DNA of 64,000 nt from CAZPGL01 sp964586175 (GCA_964586175.1 CAZPGL010000003.1:51339-115338), one strand, 5' to 3'; positions 25,081 to 35,085 are shown, counted from the first letter of the stretch. Notes: generated by a model from the sequence alone, not told the origin. Numbers and translations: made by a program.

Positions 25081-25299
25081 ATGCCGCTCTACGACTACCG
25101 CTGTGGTGAATGCGACGAGGTGTTCGAGGTGCGCCGGCCCATGGCTGAGTCGTCCGAGCCGGCGACCTGCCCGGCCGGCCACCCCGGTGCCCGACGCATG
25201 CTGTCGGTGTTCGCCGCGGTGGGCGGGCCATCGACGGCTCCGGTGCCGCCGCCGACCGGCGGTGGCTGTGGCGGTCACTGCGCCTGTCATCCCGGCTGA
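25081..25299 (+). CDS. FmdB-family zinc-ribbon protein
   Basis: A 72-residue protein that starts MPLYDYRCGECDEVFEVRRP, the FmdB/CxxC regulatory family pattern. The N-terminal CGEC pair and a later cysteine in ATCPAGHPGARRML would bind zinc; the C-terminus is Gly/Cys-rich (GGGCGGHCACHPG). FmdB was named as a regulator of formamidase, but most members have no assigned role. A -10 box is 6 bases before the ATG. Confidence 0.88.
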   Translation: MPLYDYRCGECDEVFEVRRPMAESSEPATCPAGHPGARRMLSVFAAVGGPSTAPVPPPTGGGCGGHCACHPG

Positions 25300-25321
25300 G
25301 CCGGTGCCGCCGCCCGGCGTC

Positions 25322-25363
25322 TAGGTTCGTCGCCGAAACGACCACCCCGGGAAGGGCTTCGAC
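25322..25363 (+). promoter_or_regulatory. Promoter and leader of the second SDR gene
   Basis: TAGGTT at 25322-25327 would start a transcript about 30 bases before ATG 25364; GGGAAGGG serves as ribosome binding site. Confidence 0.45.
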
Positions 25364-26137
25364 ATGACGGGCAGACTCGATGGACGGGTGACCTGCATCA
25401 CCGGTGCCGGCTCCGGGCTGGGCCGGGCCATCGCCGAACGATTCGCGGCCGAAGGCGCCACCGTGGTGGCCCAGGACCTCAACGTCGACGCCGCTGGCGA
25501 GACCATCGGCCTGCTCGGTGACGGCGACCACCTGGCGGTGGGCGGCGACGTGTCCGACGAGGCGGCGATGGTCGATGCTTTCGCGGTCATCGCCGACCGT
25601 CTGGGCCGGGTCGACGTGATGGTCAACAACGCCGGCGTCGACAAGCTGCCCGGCGACGGCTTTGACCGCATGCTGGCCGGTGAGGGGCCACAGATCACCA
25701 TGATGCCCACCGACGTGTTCTCCAGGATGCTGGCGATCCACGCCGCCGGCACGTTCACCTGTACCCGGGAGGCGGTCAAGGTGATGGGTGCGGGCGGCGC
25801 CGTCATCACCATGTCGAGCATCGCCGGCGTCGCCGGATGGGGGCCGGTGCACTACGCCACCGCGAAGGGCGCCATCCTCGGGTTCACCAAGTCGGCGGCC
25901 CGCGAGCTGGGCGGCATGGGGATCCGGATCAATGCCATCGCCCCCGGGGTGATCGATACCCCGATGACCGCCGGCGTCGACGAGGCCATGCTGGCACCGA
26001 TGGTGATGATGACCCCGTTGCGCCGGAAGGGCACCGCCGACGAGATCGCCACCACAGCGCTGTTCCTGGCCTCCGACGACAGTTCGTTCATCACCGGCCA
26101 GTGGATCTCCCCCAACGGGGGTCTGATCACGGTGTGA
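25364..26137 (+). CDS. Short-chain dehydrogenase/reductase
   Basis: A 257-residue classical SDR. TGAGSGLG at 13-20 binds NAD(P); NNAG is at 88-91; Ser 151/152, Tyr 164 and Lys 168 (YATAK) are catalytic. The Asp in VVAQDLN favours NAD. An insert (DGFDRMLAGEGPQITMMPT, about 98-116) follows NNAG and is longer than usual. The C-terminus SSFITGQWISPNGGLITV is canonical. It overlaps the convergent gamma-glutamylcyclotransferase-like gene by 11 bases. Substrate unknown. Confidence 0.92.
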   Translation: MTGRLDGRVTCITGAGSGLGRAIAERFAAEGATVVAQDLNVDAAGETIGLLGDGDHLAVGGDVSDEAAMVDAFAVIADRLGRVDVMVNNAGVDKLPGDGFDRMLAGEGPQITMMPTDVFSRMLAIHAAGTFTCTREAVKVMGAGGAVITMSSIAGVAGWGPVHYATAKGAILGFTKSAARELGGMGIRINAIAPGVIDTPMTAGVDEAMLAPMVMMTPLRRKGTADEIATTALFLASDDSSFITGQWISPNGGLITV

Positions 26138-26738
26138 CCGGTTCCGACCGGTCCAGGGCGGCCAGGCTGCGGGTGATCTCGGCCGCCGTACACCCCATCT
26201 CGGCTAGGCCGGCGGCCAGGATCGCCCGATAGGCGGGGCTGGGTGGGCCTGGAGGCGGCGGGTCCGTCGAGCCGAGGGTCACCGCGCCGACGCCGTCGAT
26301 GGGCGGCAGGGTGATGAGCAGGTCGATCGGTCCCGGGTTGGTGACCACCGCGTCGCCGACCTTCGGGAAGTGGTCGGGGAGGGTCACCTCGTCGGTGGCC
26401 CGACCGTTCTCCTGGGCCACGATGTCGGCCAGCTGGCTGCGGGTGACCCGCCACGCCCGCCCGATGGGCGGTTCGGTGCCGTCGGACAGCGCTTCGTGCG
26501 GGCACCAGGCGACCCCGCCGCCCCAACGTCGGGAATGGCCCCCGAACCGCACCGGGTGCGGCACGGTGACCCGGCGGTCGTCTCGGGGATGGGTGGGGTC
26601 GGCGGCCCCACGGTGGCGGCCGAACGGCGAGTCGTCGCCCGCCCCCAGCAGGTAGGCCAGCATGCGGTCACCGAACAGGTTCGACCCGTAGGCCACGTAC
26701 CAGACGGCCTCGTCGGGTCTGGTGACCGGCGGGGTCAC
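26127..26738 (-). CDS. Gamma-glutamylcyclotransferase-like protein
   Basis: A 203-residue protein that begins with the family hallmark VWYVAYGSNLFGDRML (YGSNL loop, about 13-17), then CPHEALSDG and GRAWRVTRSQLADIVAQEN. It probably acts on gamma-glutamyl amines or peptides, but the catalytic glutamate common to this fold is not clear, so a related function is possible. GTG 26738 overlaps the stop of the 25-residue FAD-enzyme remnant upstream (GTGA). Its 3' end overlaps the SDR gene. Confidence 0.75.
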   Translation of the reverse strand: MTPPVTRPDEAVWYVAYGSNLFGDRMLAYLLGAGDDSPFGRHRGAADPTHPRDDRRVTVPHPVRFGGHSRRWGGGVAWCPHEALSDGTEPPIGRAWRVTRSQLADIVAQENGRATDEVTLPDHFPKVGDAVVTNPGPIDLLITLPPIDGVGAVTLGSTDPPPPGPPSPAYRAILAAGLAEMGCTAAEITRSLAALDRSEPVTP

Positions 26739-26812
26739 GTGGTCGCCCGGACGGCGTCGGCGAGCCCGGCCGGTCCGGAGCCGATCACCACGGTGTCGGA
26801 TTCCGGCGCCAT
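26735..26812 (-). pseudogene. Remnant of a FAD-dependent oxidoreductase N-terminus
   Basis: A 25-residue frame from ATG 26812 contains the Rossmann motif VVIGSGPAGLADAV and then stops at 26735-26737. The sequence is a close match to the first beta-alpha-beta turn of phytoene-desaturase-like flavoproteins. The rest of such an enzyme is absent; the stop overlaps the next start as GTGA. It is most simply a truncated relic or a fragment kept as a coupling leader. Confidence 0.55.
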
Positions 26813-26834
26813 GGATCCAGTCTCGCGCCGTTGC

Positions 26835-27656
26835 TCAGGCCAGCAGGGCGTCGAGGGCTGCTGCGGCCGGATCGTCGGCCGGGGGAGCGTCGGCCGGGAT
26901 TGCGCCCAACCACGTCAGGCTGACCCGGCCGTCCATCACAGCACCACCGTCGGTGTCGGAGGGGAGCTGCGCCGCTTCGCCCCACGACACCGCCACCCGG
27001 TACGAGCCGGCATGGCCCGACTTGGGTTCGAGGGTCGCCGCCGACAGGGTGCGGGGTGGGAGGTTGCCGATGGCGGTGTGCGACCAGCCGGTCATCTCGG
27101 CCACCGGGCGGTTGGGGACGTTGACGTTGAGCACCGCCGGTTCGCTGGGTGGATCGGTGGCGATGGCGGCGACGACGGCACCGGCCACCTCGCCGGCCGC
27201 AGACCAGTGCTGGTTGTCGAGCACGTCCTCGGCGCCCTGCCCCTCGACCCCCCAGCCGGTGACGGCCTGGCTGACCGCAATGCCGGTGAGGCCGCCGTTG
27301 CGGGCGGTGATGGCGGCGCCCACGGTGCCCGAGTGGTAGACGGCACGACCCACGTTGATACCCGGGTTGATGCCGGCGACGACCAGGTCGAAGGGCTCGC
27401 CGAACAGCCCGAGCCGCGAGTAGACGACGCACAGCCCGGGAGGGCCGCTCACCGACCAGGCCCGGTCGATGCCGTCGACGCGGGCGTCGTGGACCTCGGG
27501 CCGGGTGAGGTGGACGGCACCCAGCGAAGCTCCGGCACCCGAGTACTCGCGGTCGGGGGCGACGACGGTGACGTCACCATGCTCGGCGACGGCCCGGGCC
27601 AGCACGTGCAGCCCCACCGAGTCGATGCCGTCGTCGTTGGTCACCAGGATGCGCAC
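26835..27656 (-). CDS. surE: 5'-nucleotidase SurE
   Basis: A 273-residue SurE phosphatase, which removes phosphate from nucleoside monophosphates and some polyphosphates. The N-terminal metal site is ILVTNDDGIDS (Asp-Asp), followed by VVAPDREYSGAGASL (Ser), VVAGINPGINVG (Asn) and VYHSGTVGAAITA. The length fits the family with a slightly long C-terminal tail (ADAPPADDPAAAALDALLA). GTG 27656 is selected because TACGGT lies 7 bases upstream and RILVTNDDG is the usual beginning. It follows the ABC-F gene by 44 bases. Confidence 0.93.
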   Translation of the reverse strand: MRILVTNDDGIDSVGLHVLARAVAEHGDVTVVAPDREYSGAGASLGAVHLTRPEVHDARVDGIDRAWSVSGPPGLCVVYSRLGLFGEPFDLVVAGINPGINVGRAVYHSGTVGAAITARNGGLTGIAVSQAVTGWGVEGQGAEDVLDNQHWSAAGEVAGAVVAAIATDPPSEPAVLNVNVPNRPVAEMTGWSHTAIGNLPPRTLSAATLEPKSGHAGSYRVAVSWGEAAQLPSDTDGGAVMDGRVSLTWLGAIPADAPPADDPAAAALDALLA

Positions 27657-27669
27657 GTCTCCGACCGTA
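27657..27669 (-). promoter_or_regulatory. Leaderless -10 box for surE
   Basis: TACGGT (minus strand) at 27664-27669, 7 bases before GTG 27656. Confidence 0.5.
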
Positions 27670-27700
27670 GTGGTGTGCCGTGCCCGGCCCGGAGCCCGGC

Positions 27701-29602
<1,902 letters not shown>

Positions 29603-29629
29603 GGGTGCGGGCGCTGGCGGGAGGCCCGG

Positions 29630-30565
29630 TCAGGCGACCGGTGGGTCCCAGCGGACTACCGCGGCCGCCGACGACATGCCGGCACCGAAGCCGACCATCA
29701 GCACCAGGTCGCCGGCGTCGACCCGGCCGTGGTCGATGGCGTCGACGAGGGCGAGGGGGATGGAGGCTGCCGACGTGTTGCCGGTGCGTTCGAGCACCAT
29801 GGCCGCCTTGTCGCGGGGGATGCCCATGCGCTTGAAGGCGGCGTCGATGATGCGCACGTTGGCCTGATGGGGCACGACGAGGGCGAGGTCGTCGGCGGTG
29901 ATGCCGGCCTGGTCCATGGCGGCGTTGGCCGCGGCCTCCATGGCCAGCACGGCCCGCCGGAAGACCTCCTGGCCGTACATGACGATCTTGTCGCCGTGGT
30001 CGCAGTAGAGGATGCCGGCCGCCGCGCCGTCGGACATGAGGTTCCAGCCGAGCAGGGTGGGCTGGTCGGCGGTGCGTTCGATGACCACGGCACCGGCGCC
30101 GTCGCCGAACAGCACGCAGGTGCCCCGGTCGTCCCAGTCGGTGATGCCCGACAGGGCGTCGCTGCCGATGAGCAGGACGCGTTCGACGCCGCCGTCGATG
30201 AACTGCATGGCGGTGACGAGGCCGTAAACGAAACCGGAGCAGGCGGCGTTCATGTCGATGGCGCCACAGGTGAGGCCCAGGTTGTGCTGGATGACCGAGG
30301 CGCTGGCCGGGAACTGCTGGTCGGACGTGCAGGTGGCGAGGAGCAGCAGGTCGATGTCGTCGGCGGCGACACCGGCCATGGCCATGGCCGCTTTGCCCGC
30401 TTCGGTGGACATGCCGGTGACCGTGCCGTCGACGTGTCGGGCGCCGATGCCGGTGCGATCGCGGATCCATTCGTCGGAGGTGTCGACCATCGTCGACAGT
30501 TCCTCGTTGGTCAGGCGCCGTTCGGGCAGATGGCTGGCCCAACCGGTGATACGTCCGTACGGCAT
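29630..30565 (-). CDS. Beta-ketoacyl-ACP synthase III (FabH-like)
   Basis: A 311-residue thiolase-fold condensing enzyme. The FabH catalytic triad is intact: Cys 109 (NAACSGF), His 233 (PHQAN) and Asn 263 (TGNTSAAS). DRTGI at 36-40 and GDGAGAVV are also typical. It would start a fatty-acid or polyketide chain from acyl-CoA and malonyl-ACP; in the absence of fab genes nearby, a special role (for example in a secondary lipid) is possible. ATG 30565 is about 50 bases downstream of a TAGCGT box. Divergent from the CysQ-like gene. Confidence 0.9.
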   Translation of the reverse strand: MPYGRITGWASHLPERRLTNEELSTMVDTSDEWIRDRTGIGARHVDGTVTGMSTEAGKAAMAMAGVAADDIDLLLLATCTSDQQFPASASVIQHNLGLTCGAIDMNAACSGFVYGLVTAMQFIDGGVERVLLIGSDALSGITDWDDRGTCVLFGDGAGAVVIERTADQPTLLGWNLMSDGAAAGILYCDHGDKIVMYGQEVFRRAVLAMEAAANAAMDQAGITADDLALVVPHQANVRIIDAAFKRMGIPRDKAAMVLERTGNTSAASIPLALVDAIDHGRVDAGDLVLMVGFGAGMSSAAAVVRWDPPVA

Positions 30566-30658
30566 GACTGGGCCCCGGGGTCGCGGTGTCTGTCGGTGGG
30601 GCTGGGGCCACGCTACCCGAGGGGTCGGGCCACTCCGTGCGGGGTGGCGGCCTCCGGT

Positions 30659-30673
30659 TAGGGTCGCTGGCCG
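30659..30673 (+). promoter_or_regulatory. -10 box for the CysQ-like gene
   Basis: TAGGGT at 30659-30664, 9 bases before ATG 30674. Confidence 0.45.
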
Positions 30674-31411
30674 ATGGACGACCATGAGATCGCCGGGCAA
30701 CTGGCCCGGGAGGCCGGCGAGTTACTGGTCGAGGTGCGGGCCCGGGGGTTCGACGAGCGCCGGTCCGGCTACCAGATCCAGGACCTCGGTGACCGTGCCG
30801 CCCACGAGTTGTTGGTCGAACGGCTGGCCGAACTTCGACCCGGGGACGCCGTGCTGTCCGAGGAGGGGACCGACGACCGGCGTCGCCTGGCGGCGGAACG
30901 CACATGGATCGTCGACCCGCTGGACGGCACCCAGGATTTCGGCCGACCGGGAAGCGTGGAGTGGGCGGTGCACGTGGCCCTGGTGGTCGGCGGCCGCCCG
31001 GTCGCCGCCGCGGTGGCCCTGCCGGCCGAGAACCGGCTCTACGGCACTGCCCAGTCGCCGACCCGTCGCCCGGTGCCCCGGGACCGTCCGATCGTCATCA
31101 CGAGCCGCAGCCAGTGGGGTGAGGCCGAGGAGGTGGCCCGGGCCATCGGCGGCGTGGTGCGGTCGTGCGGCTCGGCGGGGGTGAAGGCCATGGCGGTCGT
31201 TGGGGGGTTCGCCGACGTGTACGTGCACCCGAGTGGTCTCTACGAGTGGGACGCCTGTGCCCCTGCCGGGGTGGCCGAGGCCGCCGGGCTGGACGTCAGC
31301 GGCGTCGACGGCCGCCCGCTGGAGTTCAACAAGGCCCGTCCGGTGGTGGCCGGCCTGCTGATCAGCCGCTCCGAGTACACCGAGGCGGCCCGTCGGGCCC
31401 TCCGCTGGTGA
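30674..31411 (+). CDS. Inositol-monophosphatase-family phosphatase (CysQ-like)
   Basis: A 245-residue member of the IMPase/PAP-phosphatase superfamily. Magnesium-site motifs are LSEEG (about 61-65), WIVDPLDGTQDF (about 78-89) and YEWDACAP near residue 195. The shape is closest to CysQ (3'-phosphoadenosine 5'-phosphate phosphatase), which recycles the by-product of sulfation; inositol phosphatase is the alternative. It is convergent with coaE, and a strong hairpin follows its stop. Confidence 0.85.
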   Translation: MDDHEIAGQLAREAGELLVEVRARGFDERRSGYQIQDLGDRAAHELLVERLAELRPGDAVLSEEGTDDRRRLAAERTWIVDPLDGTQDFGRPGSVEWAVHVALVVGGRPVAAAVALPAENRLYGTAQSPTRRPVPRDRPIVITSRSQWGEAEEVARAIGGVVRSCGSAGVKAMAVVGGFADVYVHPSGLYEWDACAPAGVAEAAGLDVSGVDGRPLEFNKARPVVAGLLISRSEYTEAARRALRW

Positions 31412-31452
31412 CCAGACCGTGACAGGGGGACAGTCCCCCGATCACGGTCTGG
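31412..31452. terminator. Nested hairpin between convergent genes (GGGGGACAG core)
   Basis: An 11-base perfect stem (CCAGACCGTGA with TCACGGTCTGG) encloses a second stem GGGGGA-CAG-TCCCCC. The right arm contains the stop codon and last codons of coaE. The GGGGGACAG core also occurs at 48896 and in both 3587-3690 repeats. A bidirectional terminator fits best. Confidence 0.6.
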
Positions 31453-32050
31453 ACAGCGATCGCCAGAGAGTCGCCACCTGGGTCTCGAGGGACGCCAGGT
31501 CGCCGTCGTTGGTGACGACGTGGTCGGCCACGGCGAGGCGTTCGGCGTCGGTGGCCTGGGCGGCCATGCGGGCCCGGGCGTCGTCGGCCGACACGCCCCG
31601 GTCGGCGAGACGGGCCAGGCGCACTTCGGGATCGGCTTCGACGACGACGACCTCGGTGTAGCCCCGCCCGCCGGGCAAACGGCCCAGCCGGCTCTCGACG
31701 AGCACCGCCATGTCCAGCACCACGACGGCCGGCGGGCCGGGGCGGGTCGCCAGGTCGGTCAGCGTCGCCTCCAGGCGCCGGTTGATGGCCGGATGGCTGA
31801 TGGCCTCCAGCTCGGTCAGCCGGCCCCCGCCGAACACCTCGGCGGCCAGGGCGGCCCGGTCGACGTCGCCGGCCGCGTCGAGAACGCCATCACCAAACGT
31901 GTCGGCCACCTCAGCGAGGACCGCCGGGTCGGTGAGCACCTCGCGGCCGACGGCGTCGACGTCGATGACGTGGGCCCCGTGCCCGGCCAGCAGCCCGGCC
32001 ACCGTCGACTTGCCTGCCCCGATGCCACCACACAGCCCGATCACCTTCAC
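31442..32050 (-). CDS. coaE: Dephospho-CoA kinase
   Basis: A 202-residue CoaE, the last enzyme of coenzyme A synthesis, phosphorylating the 3'-OH of dephospho-CoA. The P-loop is IGLCGGIGAGKST (about 4-16), followed by VIDVDAVGREVLT, ISHPAINRRLEATL and ARLADRGVSADDARARM. The start is either GTG 32050 or GTG 32044; GGAGAGG five bases before the latter suits a ribosome binding site better, giving 200 residues. The gene is divergent from the B12 riboswitch operon. Confidence 0.93.
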   Translation of the reverse strand: MKVIGLCGGIGAGKSTVAGLLAGHGAHVIDVDAVGREVLTDPAVLAEVADTFGDGVLDAAGDVDRAALAAEVFGGGRLTELEAISHPAINRRLEATLTDLATRPGPPAVVVLDMAVLVESRLGRLPGGRGYTEVVVVEADPEVRLARLADRGVSADDARARMAAQATDAERLAVADHVVTNDGDLASLETQVATLWRSLSRP

Positions 32051-32098
32051 CTCTCCAGGCTGGAACACCGGGCGGGACGCGCACCAGTCGGGCGCCGC

Positions 32099-32104
32099 TA
32101 GCCT
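32099..32104 (+). promoter_or_regulatory. -10 box of the cobalamin riboswitch transcript
   Basis: TAGCCT at 32099-32104 would set the transcript start near 32111, exactly where the closing P1 helix of the aptamer begins. Confidence 0.5.
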
Positions 32105-32111
32105 GACCGCG

Positions 32112-32284
32112 CCCTGTGGCGAGGCGAAGCCGGTGCGATTCCGGCGCTGTCCCGCAACTGTGTGCCCGGTGTTCCGGGCGAGCCAGGCCGACCGGCCGCA
32201 GGGTTCGACAACGGCTCTCGAGGAAGAGCGGTCGTCGGGCAGGGCTCCTGTCTGCGCCGTTTCCCCGACAGACAGGAGAAACAG
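32112..32284 (+). ncRNA. Cobalamin riboswitch with a Shine-Dalgarno hairpin
   Basis: The aptamer shows the conserved core GAAGCCGGTG and GCTGTCCCGCAACTGT (about 32125-32162) and the B12-box-like AGCCAGGCCGACC (32181-32193). P1 forms between CCCTGTGGC (32112-32120) and GCCGCAGGG (32195-32203). Downstream, CTCCTGTCTG (32245-32254) pairs perfectly with CAGACAGGAG (32269-32278). The right arm contains the ribosome binding site AGGAG of btuF, six bases before its ATG, so the off state should block translation. This makes cobalamin repress its own uptake genes. Confidence 0.92.
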
Positions 32285-33202
32285 ATGACCCGCCCACCGG
32301 CCCGCCTGTTGCCCGCGGTCGGCCTCACCTTCGTGCTTCTCGCCGCGGCATGCGGATCCAGCAGCACATCGAACGGCAGCGCCCTTTCGGGGGAGACCAC
32401 CGCGGCCCCGGTCGCCACGACCGAAGCGGAACCCGAGGCACCGTCGGCCATCGTGTCGCTGTCGCCGACGGCCACCGAGATCCTGTTCGCCATCGGCGCC
32501 GGCGGACAGGTCGTGGCCGTCGACGACCAGTCGACGTATCCGGCCGACGCTCCGATGACCGCCCTGTCCGGGTTCACCCCCAACGTCGAAGCCATCGCCG
32601 AGTACGACCCCGACCTGGTGGTCATCTCCTACGACCCGGGCGACCTGGTCGCCGGCCTCGATGCCCTGGGCATCACCACCGTCCTGCAGGGGACGGCGCA
32701 CTCGCTGGACGACAGCTACGCCCAGATCACCGAGCTGGGTGAGCTCACCGGCCATGCCGCCGAAGCCGCCGAGGTGAACGCGGCCATCGCCGACGGGCTG
32801 GCCGAGCTCGCTGACGGCGCAGTCGGTACCGGCCTCACCTACTTCCACGAGGTCGACAGCACGCTCTACACCGCCACGTCGACCACCTTCGTCGGCCAGC
32901 TCTACGCCCTGCTCGGCCTCGAGAACATCGCCGACCCGGCCGACGAGGACGGTTGGGGGTACCCGCAGCTGTCACCCGAGTACATAATCGACGCCGACCC
33001 CGACATCATCTTCCTGGCCGACGCCGCCTGGGGCGAATCAGCCGAGACGCTGGCCCTCCGGCCGGGCTGGGATTCGCTGAGCGCGGTCACCGATGGCCGC
33101 GTCGTGGCCCTCGACGAGACCGCCGGCCGCTGGGGCCCGCGCGTCGTCGACTTCCTCGCCACGGTCCGGGCCGCGGTCGAGGACGCCGCCGGCCACCCGT
33201 GA
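32285..33202 (+). CDS. btuF: Cobalamin-binding lipoprotein (BtuF-like)
   Basis: A 305-residue substrate-binding protein for a cobalamin ABC importer. The signal peptide ends in LLAAACGS (lipobox) and is followed by a Ser/Thr-rich stretch; the fold begins IVSLSPTATEILFAIGAG, the BtuF/FecB start, with later LSPEYIIDADPDIIFL and RPGWDSLSAVTDGRVV. It would be tethered outside the membrane. The cobalamin riboswitch directly upstream gives independent support for the ligand. Translation of the next gene is coupled (GTGA overlap). Confidence 0.92.
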   Translation: MTRPPARLLPAVGLTFVLLAAACGSSSTSNGSALSGETTAAPVATTEAEPEAPSAIVSLSPTATEILFAIGAGGQVVAVDDQSTYPADAPMTALSGFTPNVEAIAEYDPDLVVISYDPGDLVAGLDALGITTVLQGTAHSLDDSYAQITELGELTGHAAEAAEVNAAIADGLAELADGAVGTGLTYFHEVDSTLYTATSTTFVGQLYALLGLENIADPADEDGWGYPQLSPEYIIDADPDIIFLADAAWGESAETLALRPGWDSLSAVTDGRVVALDETAGRWGPRVVDFLATVRAAVEDAAGHP

Positions 33203-34272
33203 CCGCCACCACCCACGAGCCGGAGCGAGCGGGCCGGTTCCGGCCGGCCGGGTTGCGGCCCTGGTGGGTGGCCACCGGGATCGGTGCGGTGGTCGTGGCC
33301 GGCCTGGCCGGGTTGGTGCTGGGCCCGGCCAGCCTCGGTGTCGGCGACGTCCTCACCGAGCTGGCCGACCGCCTGCCGTTCGTCGATACCGAGTCGGGCC
33401 TCGGCGAGCGCCAGCGGGCCATCGTCTGGGAGATCCGCCTGCCCCGGGTCGTCCTGGGGCTGCTCGTCGGCGCCATGCTGGCCACCGCCGGCGGGGCGTA
33501 CCAAGGGGTGTTCCGCAACCCGCTGGCCGACCCGTACCTGCTCGGGGTGGCCGCCGGCGCCGGCTTCGGGGCCACGGTGGCGATCGTGGCCGGCCTCGGC
33601 GACGGCACCGGCGTGTTCGACGCCGTGCCGATGGCCGCCTTCGCCGGTGCCCTGCTGGCCGTGACCCTCACCTACCTGGTGGGCGCCACCGGCGGCCGGC
33701 TCGATCCGGTGACCAGCCTGGTGCTGGCCGGGGTCGCCGTGGCCAGCTTCTTCACCGCGGTCCAGACCTTCGTCCAGCAGCGCGACTCGGAGACGATCCG
33801 GCAGGTGTACTTCTTCGTCCTCGGCCAGCTGCGCACCGCCGGGTGGGCCGAGGTGGGCCTGGTCGCCCCGTACACCGGGGTGTGCCTGCTGGTCATCCTG
33901 GCCCTGCGCCGGCGCATGGACGCCCTCGGGGTGGGGGACGAGGAGGCCGGCTCGCTGGGGTTGGACGTGCGCCGGGTGCGCCTGGTGGCGGTGCTGGCAG
34001 CTTCTCTGGGGACGGCGGCCGCGGTGGCGGTCAGCGGGCTGATCGGCTTCGTGGGCATCATCGTGCCCCACACCATCCGTCTGCTGTTCGGCGCCAGCTA
34101 CCGGGTGATCCTGCCCCTCACCGTGCTGTTCGGCGGGGCGTTCCTCGTGGCCGCCGACCTGGTGGCCCGCCTGGCCCTCGAGCCGGCCGAGATCCCCATC
34201 GGAGTCGTCACCGCCTTCCTCGGGGCGCCGTTCTTCGTGCTGGTGCTGCGCACGGCGAGGCGGTCCCGGTGA
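33199..34272 (+). CDS. btuC: Cobalamin ABC transporter permease (BtuC-like)
   Basis: A 357-residue FecCD/BtuC-type permease with about ten membrane segments. Typical sequences are RLPRVVLGLLVGAMLATAG, YQGVFRNPLADPYLLGVAAG, VSGLIGFVGIIVPHTIRLL and PAEIPIGVVTAFLGAPFFV. GTG 33199 overlaps the btuF stop. With the riboswitch, the substrate is almost surely cobalamin or a corrinoid. Confidence 0.94.
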   Translation: MTATTHEPERAGRFRPAGLRPWWVATGIGAVVVAGLAGLVLGPASLGVGDVLTELADRLPFVDTESGLGERQRAIVWEIRLPRVVLGLLVGAMLATAGGAYQGVFRNPLADPYLLGVAAGAGFGATVAIVAGLGDGTGVFDAVPMAAFAGALLAVTLTYLVGATGGRLDPVTSLVLAGVAVASFFTAVQTFVQQRDSETIRQVYFFVLGQLRTAGWAEVGLVAPYTGVCLLVILALRRRMDALGVGDEEAGSLGLDVRRVRLVAVLAASLGTAAAVAVSGLIGFVGIIVPHTIRLLFGASYRVILPLTVLFGGAFLVAADLVARLALEPAEIPIGVVTAFLGAPFFVLVLRTARRSR

Positions 34273-35054
34273 CCGGCATCGTGTGCCGCGGTGTCGAGGT
34301 TGCCTTTGGGCCGGTCGAGGTGCTGCGAGGCGTCGACCTGGAGGTGGCGCCCGGTGGCTGGGTGACCGTGGTCGGACCCAACGGCGCCGGCAAGAGCACC
34401 CTGCTGCGGGCCGTGGCCGGACTGTTGGCCGCCCGGGGCGAGGTCCTGGTCGACGATCTTCGTGTCGAGGCGGCGACCCGCCGGCAGGTGGCCCGACTGG
34501 TCGCCGTGGTGCCCCAGGAGCCGGTGATTCCGCCGGGCATGCGGGTGATCGACTACGTGCTGTTGGGCCGGACGGCCCACGTCGGGTTCTTCGCCGCTGA
34601 GGGCGACGCCGACGTGGCGGCGGCGACCGCTGCCCTGGTCGATCTCGACGCCGGCGGTCTGGCCGACCGGACGGTGGACACCCTCTCGGGAGGGGAGCGC
34701 CAGAGGGTGGTGGTCGCCCGGGCGTTGGCCCAGGAGTCGCCCGTGTTGCTGCTCGACGAGCCGACGACGGCCCTCGACGTCGGTCATCAGCAGGACATGC
34801 TCGAGCTGGTCGACCGGCTGCGGACCGACCGGGGCCTGACCGTGCTGGCGACCATGCACGACCTGACCCTGGCCGGCCAGTACGCCGACCGGCTGGTCAT
34901 GCTCGACGCCGGACGCGTCGCGGCGTCGGGCACGGCGGCCGAGGTGCTGACCGGCGAGGCGGTGGCCCGCCACTACGGCGCCCGGGTCCGGGTCATCGAC
35001 GACCCGTCGGGGCCGATCGTCGTGCCGATGCGCACCGGCCCCGACGACACCTGA
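34269..35054 (+). CDS. btuD: Cobalamin ABC transporter ATPase (BtuD-like)
   Basis: A 261-residue ATPase: Walker A GPNGAGKST (about 37-45), Q-loop VVPQEP, signature TLSGGERQRVVVARALAQ, Walker B VLLLDEPTTALD, and the switch histidine in ATMHDLTLAGQYADRLV. It drives uptake by the BtuC pair. GTG 34269 overlaps the btuC stop (GTGA). It is the last gene of the riboswitch operon, followed by an unrelated gene with its own promoter. Confidence 0.94.
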   Translation: MTGIVCRGVEVAFGPVEVLRGVDLEVAPGGWVTVVGPNGAGKSTLLRAVAGLLAARGEVLVDDLRVEAATRRQVARLVAVVPQEPVIPPGMRVIDYVLLGRTAHVGFFAAEGDADVAAATAALVDLDAGGLADRTVDTLSGGERQRVVVARALAQESPVLLLDEPTTALDVGHQQDMLELVDRLRTDRGLTVLATMHDLTLAGQYADRLVMLDAGRVAASGTAAEVLTGEAVARHYGARVRVIDDPSGPIVVPMRTGPDDT

Positions 35055-35085
35055 GCCCGGCTCCTCGCCGGCACGACACCGGACC

